Positions 1 through 10,201 of a stretch of 64,000 bases of DNA are shown here, one piece after another; the stretch's first letter is position 1, and each line of letters begins with the position of its first letter. A model generated the notes under the pieces. The model ran no database searches. It was not told the origin of the DNA and saw only the letters and a list, made by a program, of their open reading frames with translations. A program made the translations under genes and the position numbers. Source of the DNA: Sulfurimicrobium lacus (GTDB taxonomy: Bacteria > Pseudomonadota > Gammaproteobacteria > Burkholderiales > Sulfuricellaceae); the NCBI RefSeq assembly GCF_011764585.1, contig NZ_AP022853.1, forward strand, positions 2,885,501 through 2,949,500. Direction: 5' to 3'.

Positions 1-349
1 CGGTTACTGGTTCTTCTTCCTGCTCCGGGTGAACGTGGTCCATGACGGCCAGCCGCCCTGGCGACTGGTGCGCGCGGACCTGTTCATCGTCACCCTGCTT
101 GCCAGCGTGAGCTTCGCGCTGCTGTTCGAATTGGCGGCAATGGCGGGCAACCCTGCCGCGACCGGGTTATGCGCCGGCCTCTACATCCTCTTCACCACGG
201 CGCTGTTTGTTTCCGTGCCCTGGTCCAAGTTCGCCCACATGTTCTACAAGCCCGTGGTGGCCTTCCAGAGACGGGTCGAGGAAGCCGACGGTTCGTCCGA
301 CTTGCCGAGCCCGACAGGAGGCGAGCGATGCCCACCTTCACATACATGA
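1..349 (+). CDS. aprM: AprM-type membrane protein of the APS reductase locus, 3' part only
   Basis: The frame is open from base 2, so the gene starts upstream of the window; about 115 C-terminal residues are visible. They hold two hydrophobic membrane segments, one around TLLASVSFALLF and one around AGLYILFTTALFVSV, then a short basic tail. The assignment rests on position directly ahead of aprB and aprA: in several betaproteobacterial sulfur oxidisers a membrane protein called AprM precedes aprBA and is thought to anchor or pass electrons from APS reductase to the quinone pool. Its 3' end overlaps the aprB start by 22 bases, which suggests translational coupling. A GTG at base 29 is probably internal. 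Confidence 0.7.
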   Translation, partial: GYWFFFLLRVNVVHDGQPPWRLVRADLFIVTLLASVSFALLFELAAMAGNPAATGLCAGLYILFTTALFVSVPWSKFAHMFYKPVVAFQRRVEEADGSSDLPSPTGGERCPPSHT

Positions 350-783
350 CGCGCTGCGACGGCTGCGGCGAGTGCGTGGATATCTGTCCCTCCGACATCA
401 TGCACATCGACCCGGTCTACCGCCGGTCTTACAACGTCGAGCCGAATTTCTGCTGGGAGTGCTACTCGTGCGTGAAGGCCTGCCCGCAGCACGCGATCGA
501 CGTGCGCGGGTTTGCCGACTTCGCGCCGCTGGGCCACAGCGTCAGGGTGCTGCGGGAAGAGAAAATGGGCACCATCTCGTGGAAGATCCGCTACCGCGAT
601 GGGCGGGTGAAGGAGTTCACCTTCCCGATCCGGACCACGCCCTGGGGTTCCATCAAGCCGCCATCCGATTACGCGGCGCCCGACGCAAACGCCCTGGGTT
701 CCCAGATGCTCGCGCACGAGCCCACGGCGCTCGGGGTGGAGATGCTGCCGACCCTTCCGGTTCTCGACAAGAAAGAGGTGTGA
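328..783 (+). CDS. aprB: Adenylylsulfate (APS) reductase beta subunit, ferredoxin-like
   Basis: Electron-transfer subunit of dissimilatory APS reductase, 151 residues, matching the family size. The N-terminal half carries two [4Fe-4S] binding motifs: CDGCGECVDICP near residues 9-20 and CWECYSCVKACP near residues 43-54. The rest is the family-typical tail that wraps around AprA. The ATG is preceded by a strong GGAGG. The next gene, aprA, starts four bases after the stop. In a sulfur oxidiser the enzyme runs in reverse in the cytoplasm, oxidising sulfite with AMP to APS; electrons leave through these clusters, presumably toward the membrane protein encoded just upstream. Confidence 0.95.
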   Translation: MPTFTYMTRCDGCGECVDICPSDIMHIDPVYRRSYNVEPNFCWECYSCVKACPQHAIDVRGFADFAPLGHSVRVLREEKMGTISWKIRYRDGRVKEFTFPIRTTPWGSIKPPSDYAAPDANALGSQMLAHEPTALGVEMLPTLPVLDKKEV

Positions 784-787
784 TGCC

Positions 788-2632
788 ATGAGTCAGCGAT
801 CTTCAAAAAACATCAAGTTCGTGGACGCGGACATCCTCGTCATCGGCGGCGGTTTCGGCGGCTGCGGCGCCACTTACGAATCCCGCTACTGGGGGCGTGA
901 CCTGAAGATCGTACTGGTCGAGAAGGCCAACATCGAGCGCAGCGGCGCCGTCTCGCACGGCCTCTCGGCGATCAACTGCTACATGGGTATGCAGTGGGGC
1001 GAGAACCAGCCGGCCGACTTCGTGCGTTATGCGCGCGGCGACCTGATGGGGCTGGTGCGCGAGGATTTGATCTTCGACATCGCCCGGCATGTCGACTCCA
1101 CGGTCCACAAGTTCGAGGAATGGGGCCTGCCGATCATGAAGGACCCGAAGACCGGCAGATACCTGCGGGAAGGGAAATGGCAGGTGATGATCCACGGCGA
1201 GAGCTACAAGCCGATCATCGCCGAGGCCGCCCGGAAGTCCGCCAGCGAAGTCTACAACCGCATCATGGTGACCCATCTGCTGATGGACAAGACGCGCCCC
1301 AACCGGGTGGCCGGCGCCCTCGGCTTCAACGTCCGCGACGGGCAGTTGCACGTGTTCCGCGCCAAGGCGGTGATCGTCGCCGCCGGCGGCGCCTCGCACG
1401 TGTTCCGGCCGCGCTCGGTCGGCGAAGGCGCGGGGAAGACCTGGTACGCCCCCTGGAGCAGCGCCTCGGCCTACGGCCTGGTGTTGCGCACCGGCGCCAA
1501 AATGATCCAGATGGAAAACCGCATCGTCCTCGCCCGCTTCAAGGACGGCTACGGTCCGGTCGGCGCCTGGTCGCTGCTGCTCAAGGCGCAGACCACCAAC
1601 GCTTACGGCGAGAACTACGAGGCCGCCCGGCTCGACGAAATCAAATCCCTGGTCGGCAAATACGCGGAGACCACGCCGCTGCCGACCTGTTTGCGCAATC
1701 ACGCCATGCTGCAGGAGGTCAAGGCCGGCAACGGCCCCATCTACATGCAGACCCAGCAGGTGCTCGACACCAAGGAGAAGGAAAATACCGGCTGGGAGGA
1801 TTTCCTCGACATGACGGTCGGCCAGGCGGTGGTCTGGGCGTCGCAGAACATCGACCCCAAGGAGAAACCGTCCGAGCTGACCACCTCCGAGCCTTACGTC
1901 ATGGGCTCACACGCCACCTGTTCCGGCGCCTGGGCCAGCGGACCGGAGGACTGCGCCCCGGCGGACTACCAGTGGGGCTACAACCGGATGACCACGGTCG
2001 AAGGGCTGTTCGGCGCCGGCGACACCATCGGCGGTTCCGCGCACAAGTTCTCCTCCGGCTCCTTCACCGAAGGGCGGATCGCCGGCAAGTCCGCCGTCAA
2101 ATACGTCAGGGAACTGGCCGGCAACCCGCCCCAGGTGGACGAAGCGCAGCTCACGATGCTCCAGCAGGAAATCTTCAAGCCGCTGGAAAACTTCGAAATC
2201 GGCAGGAACGAGATCGTCGCCGGCAGCGTGGCGCCGAGCTACATCTCCCCTCTTCAAGGCCTGCAGCGGCTGGAAAAAATCATGGACGAGTACGTCGGCG
2301 GCATCAGCACCTTCTACATGACCAGCGAACCGATGCTCAACCGCGGCCTGGAACTGCTGACCATGCTCAAGGAAGACCTCGACCATATCGGCGCGGAGGA
2401 CCTCCACCAGCTCCAGCGCGCCTGGGAACTCCACCACCGGGTCTGGACCGCCGAGGCGGTGCTCCGGCACACGCTGTACCGGCAGGAAACCCGGTGGCCC
2501 GGTTACTACTACCGCGGCGATTTCCCCAAGCTGGACGATGCCGACTGGCATGCCTTCACCGCGTCCCAGTACGACGTGAAGACGGGCGAATGGACCATGA
2601 GCAAGCTGCCGGTGCACCACATCATCGAGTGA
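788..2632 (+). CDS. aprA: Adenylylsulfate (APS) reductase alpha subunit, FAD-dependent
   Basis: Catalytic flavoprotein subunit, 614 residues. The dinucleotide-binding motif IGGGFGG lies at residues 19-25 and identifies the FAD domain of the fumarate reductase/APS reductase family; blocks such as SHGLSAINCYMG, GAGDTIGGSAHKFSSGSF and the C-terminal RWPGYYYRGDFP are characteristic of AprA. With AprB it interconverts APS and sulfite plus AMP. Sulfate reducers use it reductively and sulfur oxidisers oxidatively; the aprM-aprB-aprA order and the lack of neighbouring reductive genes favour the oxidising role here. Sat (ATP sulfurylase), which would finish the pathway, is not in the window. No terminator is evident before the next gene. 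Confidence 0.96.
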   Translation: MSQRSSKNIKFVDADILVIGGGFGGCGATYESRYWGRDLKIVLVEKANIERSGAVSHGLSAINCYMGMQWGENQPADFVRYARGDLMGLVREDLIFDIARHVDSTVHKFEEWGLPIMKDPKTGRYLREGKWQVMIHGESYKPIIAEAARKSASEVYNRIMVTHLLMDKTRPNRVAGALGFNVRDGQLHVFRAKAVIVAAGGASHVFRPRSVGEGAGKTWYAPWSSASAYGLVLRTGAKMIQMENRIVLARFKDGYGPVGAWSLLLKAQTTNAYGENYEAARLDEIKSLVGKYAETTPLPTCLRNHAMLQEVKAGNGPIYMQTQQVLDTKEKENTGWEDFLDMTVGQAVVWASQNIDPKEKPSELTTSEPYVMGSHATCSGAWASGPEDCAPADYQWGYNRMTTVEGLFGAGDTIGGSAHKFSSGSFTEGRIAGKSAVKYVRELAGNPPQVDEAQLTMLQQEIFKPLENFEIGRNEIVAGSVAPSYISPLQGLQRLEKIMDEYVGGISTFYMTSEPMLNRGLELLTMLKEDLDHIGAEDLHQLQRAWELHHRVWTAEAVLRHTLYRQETRWPGYYYRGDFPKLDDADWHAFTASQYDVKTGEWTMSKLPVHHIIE

Positions 2633-2690
2633 TGGGCAGCAAAGCCTGCGCAATTCCCGATGGGCTATTCAAACAACCCTGGATGGCAAA

Positions 2691-4568
2691 ATGTCGACTA
2701 AACAGGACAGCCCGTCCGCGAAGATCCATCATCACGCAACTGGGACCGGTCATCTCGACCGTCCGGTGGACGACGTCCGGGACCATGTGCTCGGGCCGAA
2801 CAACGCACCGATCACCCTGGTGGAATACGGCAGTTACGACTGCCCCCACTGCCGCGCGGCGAACGAGCGCATCACCGAAGTTCGGGGCCAGTTGGGCGAC
2901 CGCCTGCGCTATGTGTTCCGCCATCGCCCGCTGGTCGGCAACGAGCTTGCGCGGCCCGCGGCCGAACTCGCGGAATCCGCGCCGAATCACGCCCTGTTCT
3001 GGGACGCGCATGTTGCGCTGATGACACGCTCGGACAAGCTGAGCGAGGACGACTTGCACGCTGTTGCGGAGACGCTCGGCCTGCCACAGCTGGATGGCGA
3101 GACCTTGCAGGCGACGACCGAGCAAGCCAGGGAGCGCGTGGATCTCGACATCGAAAGCGCGCTGGCCAGCGGCGTGCACATGACGCCGACGTTTTTCATC
3201 AATGGGCGCCGTTACGATGGCCCCTGGGATGAAAGCTCCTTCACCGATGCGATGCTCCGCTCCCTCGGGCACCGCGTGCGCACGGCGGCGCTGACGTTTG
3301 CGAGCTGGGCGCCCTCGGCCGGGGTGTTGCTGCTGCTGGCCACGCTGCTGGCCGTCGCACTCACCAATTCAGGCTGGGGGCGCGACTTCGAGGCCTTCTG
3401 GCAGACCGAATTGAGTATTGCGTTCGACGGCTCTGAATTTCGCATGTCGCTGTTGCATTGGGTCAACGATGCCCTGCTGACGATCTTCTTCCTGGTCGTG
3501 GGCCTGGAGGTCAAACGCGAATTCACCATCGGCCATTTGTCCAGCCGACGTGCAGCGGCGTTGCCGGTCGCGGCGGCGATCGGCGGCATGACCGTGCCGG
3601 CAATACTCTATCTGAGCATCATCCCGAGCGGCCCGTGGTCCATGGGCTGGGGCGTGCCGATGGCGACCGACACGGCCTTCGCGGTAGCTCTGGTGGCCAT
3701 GATGGGCGCGCGCGTGCCGGTGGACCTGCGCATCTTTCTGACCGCAGCCGCCATCGTTGACGATATCGGCGCCATCGTCGTGGTGGCGATGTTCTATTCC
3801 GGAGATTTGCATTACAGCTACCTCGTTGGCGCAGCGGCGATCACGGCCGGGCTCATGCTGCTCAACCGCGCCGGGATATACAGCGTATCGCCCTACCTCC
3901 TGGCAGGCGTTGCGCTGTGGGCCTGCGTCCACGCCAGCGGGCTGGATGCCACCTTGGCCGGCATCATGCTTGCCGCGCTGATCCCGACGCGCCCGCCGCC
4001 GGATTTCAAAACGCTCGCGATGCAGGCCGACGCGATCCTGACGACGGAAGCCCAACACCGTGGCGAGCAGTTGCGTCGCGGACCATCGATACCGGCCCTG
4101 GAAGCGCTGGACGCCATCCATGACCGCCTGGAATCCCCGGCGGACCGCCTGCTGCGCAACGTCGCGCCGCGCTCCAGCTACCTGGTTCTGCCGATTTTCG
4201 CATTGGCCAATGCCGGCGTCGCCACCGGCACCGACATTTTCAGCGCTCACGGCATGCTGGCATTGGCGATTGCAGCAGGCCTGACCATCGGCAAGCCGCT
4301 GGGATTTATTCTGGCCTCTGTCCTGGCCGTCAAGCTGGGCATCGCACACAAGCCCAAGACCTATACCTGGCGGCAACTCGGCGGCGCAGGCGCACTGGCT
4401 GGCATCGGGTTCACCATGTCGCTTTTCATCGCCGGGCAGGCGTTTCCGGTCGCCGAAGATTTCGCTGTCGCCAAGATCGCAGTATTCGCCGCCTCGGTGT
4501 TGTCGGCCGTACTCGGGGTGACTGTGCTTTGGCGTGCGCACGCACGTAATACCGGGCATGTGGAATAA
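2691..4568 (+). CDS. nhaA: DsbA-like thioredoxin domain fused to NhaA Na+/H+ antiporter
   Basis: One 625-residue frame joins two families. Residues about 35-190 are a DsbA/thioredoxin-like domain with CPHC at 51-54 and the cis-proline region HMTPTFFING. Residues about 205-620 are a complete NhaA antiporter: LHWVNDALLTIFFLVVGLEV, the ATDTAFAVALVAMMG block, and the paired aspartates of VDDIGAI near residue 356 that bind the exchanged cation in E. coli NhaA. About a dozen membrane segments are visible. No signal peptide precedes the thioredoxin domain, so its side of the membrane is unclear. It follows aprA by 58 bases on the same strand. NhaA proteins with such an extension occur in other bacteria; the extension's function is not established. 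Confidence 0.9.
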   Translation: MSTKQDSPSAKIHHHATGTGHLDRPVDDVRDHVLGPNNAPITLVEYGSYDCPHCRAANERITEVRGQLGDRLRYVFRHRPLVGNELARPAAELAESAPNHALFWDAHVALMTRSDKLSEDDLHAVAETLGLPQLDGETLQATTEQARERVDLDIESALASGVHMTPTFFINGRRYDGPWDESSFTDAMLRSLGHRVRTAALTFASWAPSAGVLLLLATLLAVALTNSGWGRDFEAFWQTELSIAFDGSEFRMSLLHWVNDALLTIFFLVVGLEVKREFTIGHLSSRRAAALPVAAAIGGMTVPAILYLSIIPSGPWSMGWGVPMATDTAFAVALVAMMGARVPVDLRIFLTAAAIVDDIGAIVVVAMFYSGDLHYSYLVGAAAITAGLMLLNRAGIYSVSPYLLAGVALWACVHASGLDATLAGIMLAALIPTRPPPDFKTLAMQADAILTTEAQHRGEQLRRGPSIPALEALDAIHDRLESPADRLLRNVAPRSSYLVLPIFALANAGVATGTDIFSAHGMLALAIAAGLTIGKPLGFILASVLAVKLGIAHKPKTYTWRQLGGAGALAGIGFTMSLFIAGQAFPVAEDFAVAKIAVFAASVLSAVLGVTVLWRAHARNTGHVE

Positions 4569-4601
4569 GCGCTTGGCGAAACACGCGAGGTGCGAGCCAG
4601 T

Positions 4602-4607
4602 TATAAT
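4602..4607 (+). promoter_or_regulatory. Candidate -10 element ahead of the M18 aminopeptidase gene
   Basis: A perfect TATAAT lies 34 bases before the aminopeptidase ATG in the 72-base gap after the nhaA fusion. No convincing -35 hexamer sits at 16-18 bases, so this is a plausible but unproven sigma-70 promoter. Confidence 0.4.
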
Positions 4608-4640
4608 ACTTTCTCCTAACCGCAACTCACTGTACCCACC

Positions 4641-5945
4641 ATGCCTGCCATCGCCCACGCCCGAACCGCCACCCATGAGCTAATCGACTTCATCGACGCC
4701 AGCCCCAGCCCCTGGCACGCCGTGGCGAGCGCCGAGGCGCGCCTGCTGGCGCAGGGCTTCACCCGGCTTGAGGAGGGCGCGCGCTGGCAGCTTGCGGCGG
4801 GCGAGCGCTATTACGCAGTGCGCGGCGGCGCATCGCTGATTGCCTTCGTGCTGGGCAGCCGGCCGCTGGCGGAATCCGGCTTTCGCATCGTCGGTGCCCA
4901 TACCGATTCTCCGGGCCTGAGGCTCAAGCCTAAGGCGGCCCTGGCCGGCGACGGCCTGGTGCGTCTGGCGGTCGAGGTTTATGGCGGGCCGATACTGGCC
5001 ACCTTCGCCGACCGGGACTTGAGCCTGGCCGGGCGCGTCGTGCTGCGCGGGCCGGCGGGGCAGGAAACGCGGCTGCTGCGCTTCGAACAGCCGCTGGTGC
5101 GCCTGCCCAACCTGGCGATTCACATGAACCGGGAAGTGAACGAACAGGGACTGAAGTTCAACAAGCAGACGGAACTGCCGCTGATCCTCGGCCTGCTGGG
5201 CGAAGGCGAGGACGCGGAAGCAAACTTGCGCAAGCTGTTGGCCGACAAAGTGCAGGGAGAAGCGGCAGACCTGCTGAGCTGGGAACTGACGGTCCATGAC
5301 GTGCAGAAGGGTTGCCTGTGGGGCGCCAACGAGGAGTTCATCGCCAGCCGCCAGCTGGACAATCTGGCGTCCTCCTACGCTGCCCTCATCGCGCTGATCG
5401 CGACGGAGCAGCCGACGGCCACTTGCGTGGCGGCCTTCTTCGACCACGAGGAGGTCGGCAGCGAGAGCGCCAGCGGGGCCGGCGGCAGTTTCGTCGCCGA
5501 CGTGCTGACGCGCATCGGTTTTCAGGCTGAGCTGGACGAAGAGGACCGGCGCCGCGCCATGGCGCGCAGTTTCTTCATCAGCGCCGACATGGCCCATGCC
5601 TACAATCCGAATTTCCCGGCCGCCTATGAACCCGGCCACAAAGTGATGGTGAACGGCGGCCCGGTCATCAAGACCAACGTGAACCAGCGCTACACCACCA
5701 ACGCGGAGACGGCGGCCCGTTTCATGGGGCTGTGCGAGAAAGTCGGGGTGCCGTACCAGCAGTACGCCCATCGCAGCGACCTGGGTTGCGGCAGCACCAT
5801 CGGCCCCATGGTGGCGGCACAGCTGGGCGTCGCCAGCGTGGACGTCGGCTCGCCCATGTGGGCGATGCACAGCGCGCGCGAGAGCGCCGGCGTGCACGAC
5901 CACGCCTACATGATCGCGGCCCTGGTGGCGGCCTTCGGCAGTTGA
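4641..5945 (+). CDS. apeB: M18 family zinc aminopeptidase
   Basis: A 434-residue cytoplasmic dinuclear-zinc aminopeptidase of peptidase family M18 (aspartyl aminopeptidase/ApeB group). Family motifs are present in order: GAHTDSPGLRLKPK near residue 88, the metal and catalytic acid block DHEEVGSESASGAGG near 268, ISADMAHAYNPN with another metal ligand near 315, and GCGSTIGPMVAA plus the C-terminal SPMWAMHSARE. Length matches the family. It would trim acidic or neutral N-terminal residues from peptides. It stands alone between the nhaA fusion and hflX with its own probable promoter. Confidence 0.93.
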   Translation: MPAIAHARTATHELIDFIDASPSPWHAVASAEARLLAQGFTRLEEGARWQLAAGERYYAVRGGASLIAFVLGSRPLAESGFRIVGAHTDSPGLRLKPKAALAGDGLVRLAVEVYGGPILATFADRDLSLAGRVVLRGPAGQETRLLRFEQPLVRLPNLAIHMNREVNEQGLKFNKQTELPLILGLLGEGEDAEANLRKLLADKVQGEAADLLSWELTVHDVQKGCLWGANEEFIASRQLDNLASSYAALIALIATEQPTATCVAAFFDHEEVGSESASGAGGSFVADVLTRIGFQAELDEEDRRRAMARSFFISADMAHAYNPNFPAAYEPGHKVMVNGGPVIKTNVNQRYTTNAETAARFMGLCEKVGVPYQQYAHRSDLGCGSTIGPMVAAQLGVASVDVGSPMWAMHSARESAGVHDHAYMIAALVAAFGS

Positions 5946-6009
5946 AGCCAGAACGGGCATTGACAGGTCTATACTAGCCATCGCCCCATTCAAGAGAAGC
6001 CATCCCCGC

Positions 6010-7365
<1,356 letters not shown>

Positions 7366-7403
7366 ATTCGCGCTTGGCCTGAACGTGGGCCGGCCCGGTG
7401 AAA

Positions 7404-8282
7404 TCAATACCCGCGCCCCGCTTCGCGGCGGGCCAGATCGAGCTTGGCCGAGCGCTCGATTTTTTCCAGGAAGGAGGGAAAGTCCAGTCCGTACTTGGAC
7501 CGCAATTCCTTTGCCAAGGCATGCAACCGGCGCCAGTCGGGCTCGAAATCCGGATCCTTGAAGGCGAGCAGCACATAGTTGTCGTCCTCCCGCACCGGGA
7601 ACACGATAACCCGATCGTCGAAGACCCGCATGACCACCCCGATCAGGCCCGCATAGCTCAGCGAGTCTCCCGCCAGATTCACCACCAGCACGCCGCTCCC
7701 CGCCAGCTTGGCGCGGGCCTGTTCGAAGAATTCCAGGTTGGCGAGGCCGGGGGCGAAACCGGCGCTGTCGAAGGCATCCACCAGCAACACGTCGATGCCT
7801 TTTTCCGTTTGCTCCAGATACGCCGCACCGTCGGCCTCCAGCACCTTGAGATTGGGGCCATCGGGCGGCACCAGAAAAGCCTCCCGCAATGCGATCACGT
7901 CAGGATTGTTTTCCAGCACGGTCATGTGCGTAGCCGGCAGCCGATAGTGGCAGAACTTGACCAGGGAGCCGCCGCCGAGGCCGATTAGCAAGACACGCCT
8001 CGGCCTGGCGCGGAACAGCAGGAAGGACATCATCTTTTGCGTGTAGCGCAGATCCAGGTCGTTGGGCTCGGCAAGACGCATGGCGCTTTGGATCAATCGC
8101 CCATTGAAATGCAGAAAACGCCGCTCGCCGTCGTCCATGACGTAGGGCTTGGGATAAGTTTCGTCAAGCAACTGCGACCGCAACGCCTCCGCACAGGCCG
8201 AGGGCGGCTCCAGCATTAGTACCCGGCCACCGTCGGGATCGTAGGGGCTGGGCATTTCGAACCAGGGAGAAGCGGATGACAT
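7404..8282 (-). CDS. Spermidine synthase-like methyltransferase-fold protein
   Basis: A 292-residue protein with the Rossmann core of the polyamine synthase family: VLLIGLGGGSLVKF (the nucleotide-binding glycine loop), the acidic strand end MTVLENNPDVIALREAF, and DVLLVDAFDS. Many bacteria carry such SpeE-like proteins without proof that they make spermidine; no speD or decarboxylase gene is adjacent. I start at the ATG at 8282; a TTG at 8312 would add ten weakly coding residues. It converges on hflX with 38 bases between the stops. Substrate is unknown. Confidence 0.75.
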   Translation of the reverse strand: MSSASPWFEMPSPYDPDGGRVLMLEPPSACAEALRSQLLDETYPKPYVMDDGERRFLHFNGRLIQSAMRLAEPNDLDLRYTQKMMSFLLFRARPRRVLLIGLGGGSLVKFCHYRLPATHMTVLENNPDVIALREAFLVPPDGPNLKVLEADGAAYLEQTEKGIDVLLVDAFDSAGFAPGLANLEFFEQARAKLAGSGVLVVNLAGDSLSYAGLIGVVMRVFDDRVIVFPVREDDNYVLLAFKDPDFEPDWRRLHALAKELRSKYGLDFPSFLEKIERSAKLDLARREAGRGY

Positions 8283-8638
8283 GGAGGTCGATGAATAGTG
8301 AGGGGAAGACAATACTGCCTAGCTGCAAATTTTAATGCAATGGACACTGGCAGTCACGCGAGGGGGTGTTTGGCGTTCCTGACAGCTTCCGCCAGCCTCC
8401 CTCCAAAAAAGGCGGGCGGCGATGTGCCATATATGGAGGTCTGCTCCTCGGCCAATCCGGTCGTTCTGGCTCAAACCCGTTTCGGTCAGGAAACCGCTCA
8501 GATTTGCCATATCCCTAGCCTACCTGCAGTGATGGTAAACGAATAAAAACAACGAAAGCATGTTGATTAATTGCAGTTAAACATGTAGATTATTTACGGC
8601 AGAACATAGCGATTAATTTCAACTAAACATGGTGATTT
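8283..8638. other. 356-base gap with an AT-rich repeated leader before the fic gene
   Basis: Bases 8283-8520 have ordinary composition and no gene I can support. Bases 8520-8638 turn strongly AT-rich, unlike the neighbours. Two direct copies of a 21-base motif (GATTAATT at one end, TAAACATG at the other, 18 of 21 identical) lie at 8565-8585 and 8611-8631, spaced 46 bases apart; the second ends eight bases before the fic start codon. This looks like an operator pair for an autoregulated accessory gene. No clear Shine-Dalgarno is visible. Confidence 0.55.
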
Positions 8639-10201
8639 ATGGCGCGACCGCGACTCACTCCACGGCAAAAACTTGCACGCGCATTAGAAGAGTTGCACCG
8701 CGTACTCGGATCGGACCGAGGCGTTGTGCGGGGTCAGCAGCTGAACAACGCAAATCGGGTACTGCTGCTGGAATCCGGGTATCTGCGTGAGATTCTCAAG
8801 GGCTGGTACTTCGTATCCGACCCGACGGCCGAACAGGGCGACACGACCCCATTTTTCGCAAATTTTTGGGAATACCTTGCGCGTTATCTCGGCGAGCGCT
8901 TTGGCGCAGGCTATTGTCTGACAGCGGAGCATTCGCTGTTGCGGCACGCTCAGTACACCGTGATTCCCAAAACAGTGAATGTTGTGTTGGAGTCCAATCA
9001 GAGCCACGTGCAAGAGCTTGCCTTTGGACATACGGTCGCCATGTTCCCGGGTAGGTCGACTTTTCCGACGGCCGCGCAAACTGTCGATATCCATGGCTTG
9101 CGTTGCATGAACATCCCGCTCTGCCTGGTTAATCTGCCGCCCCGGCATTTCACTGCGTACGGCCGCGAAGTGCAGATCGTCATGTCACAGCTGCAGGACC
9201 CGGGTGCTCTGGCCGCGCTGGTGAACATCAATCGCGCCGGCCTCGCCCGCATCTTGTCGGCATATCGGCAAGTGAACCGAGGCGATTTCGCGGACGCGGT
9301 ACTCCAGCAGCTTGCCGGGCTTGGCATCCACCTCAAAACCGACGAAACCCCGTTTGACGCAACGCCGGTCTACGCGCTTGGGCAACCGGGGCGCTCGCCG
9401 CTCTACGCCCGCGTCCGCGCCCTGTGGGAACAGCACCGGGAGGCCGTGGCAGCCTGTCGACCGGACGGTGGACTGGTCGACGTGAGTCCGGCCGATTACC
9501 TGGCCAGGGTGCAGGCAATCCGCATGGAGGACGCCTATCACTCGCTGTCCATCGAGCGCTACCGGGTTACGCCCGAACTCATTCAAAAAGTGGCCGAGGA
9601 AGGGTGGGATCCGATCAACGATGTGGCCGATCAAAAGCAAATGGCAGCGATGGCCGCCAAGGGCTACCTGGACGCCTTCGAATTGGTGCGCGATGCCGCC
9701 GCACAGGTGTATGAGCATCGCACCGCCAACCCTGGCCTCGCGGCTCAGCTATTCGCCACTCAGCATCAGGCGTGGTACCAGAAGCTTTTCGGGCCATCTG
9801 TCGATGCTGGCATCCTCGACGTGGCCGACCTCGTAGGCTACCGTCGTCACATGGTGTTCCTGCGCGGCTCCCTGCACTCACCACCGCACTATGACTACGT
9901 GCTCGACGGCATGGATGGCCTGCGCGAATGCCTGGCAGCCGAGACGGACGCTTTCGTGCGTGCTGTCCTCGGGCATTGGCTCTTCGGCTTTGTGCACCCG
10001 TATATGGATGGGAACGGGCGTACCGCCCGGTTTGCCATGAACGTCCTGTTGGCGGTGGGGGGCTATCCGTGGACAGTCATCCGTGTCGACAACAGGGATG
10101 AGTATATGCGCGCTCTCGAGTCAGCAAGTGTGGACGACAATCTGTCCGTATTTGCCAGCTTTATTGCGACGCAAATTGTTCGGGCGGCAGACGCCGGCTA
10201 G
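8639..10201 (+). CDS. Fic-domain protein with AbiEi-like N-terminal domain
   Basis: A 520-residue protein. Residues 1-200 resemble the AbiEi-type antitoxin/winged-helix module: a helix-turn-helix-like stretch NANRVLLLESGYLREILKGWYFV, then a domain ending near residue 190. The C-terminal half is a Fic domain with the active-site loop HPYMDGNGRTAR near residue 459, which keeps the catalytic His, the Mg-binding Asp and the terminal Arg. Fic enzymes transfer AMP or another nucleotide part onto hydroxyl residues of target proteins. Just before the domain, YHSLSIERYRVT resembles the autoinhibitory (S/T)xxxE(G/N) motif but has Arg after the Glu. AT-rich leader and solitary position suggest horizontal acquisition. 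Target unknown. Confidence 0.85.
   Translation: MARPRLTPRQKLARALEELHRVLGSDRGVVRGQQLNNANRVLLLESGYLREILKGWYFVSDPTAEQGDTTPFFANFWEYLARYLGERFGAGYCLTAEHSLLRHAQYTVIPKTVNVVLESNQSHVQELAFGHTVAMFPGRSTFPTAAQTVDIHGLRCMNIPLCLVNLPPRHFTAYGREVQIVMSQLQDPGALAALVNINRAGLARILSAYRQVNRGDFADAVLQQLAGLGIHLKTDETPFDATPVYALGQPGRSPLYARVRALWEQHREAVAACRPDGGLVDVSPADYLARVQAIRMEDAYHSLSIERYRVTPELIQKVAEEGWDPINDVADQKQMAAMAAKGYLDAFELVRDAAAQVYEHRTANPGLAAQLFATQHQAWYQKLFGPSVDAGILDVADLVGYRRHMVFLRGSLHSPPHYDYVLDGMDGLRECLAAETDAFVRAVLGHWLFGFVHPYMDGNGRTARFAMNVLLAVGGYPWTVIRVDNRDEYMRALESASVDDNLSVFASFIATQIVRAADAG

Noticed and set aside
994-3021. A 675-codon open frame across aprA into nhaA
   Set aside because: Arg-rich shadow frame; aprA in the other frame has full family motifs.
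5960-5977. Sigma-70 promoter TTGACA...TATACT before hflX
   Set aside because: The two hexamers are only about six bases apart, so they cannot form one promoter.
8313-8546. Small frames in the gap before fic
   Set aside because: Both strands give short frames without start signals or protein-like composition.
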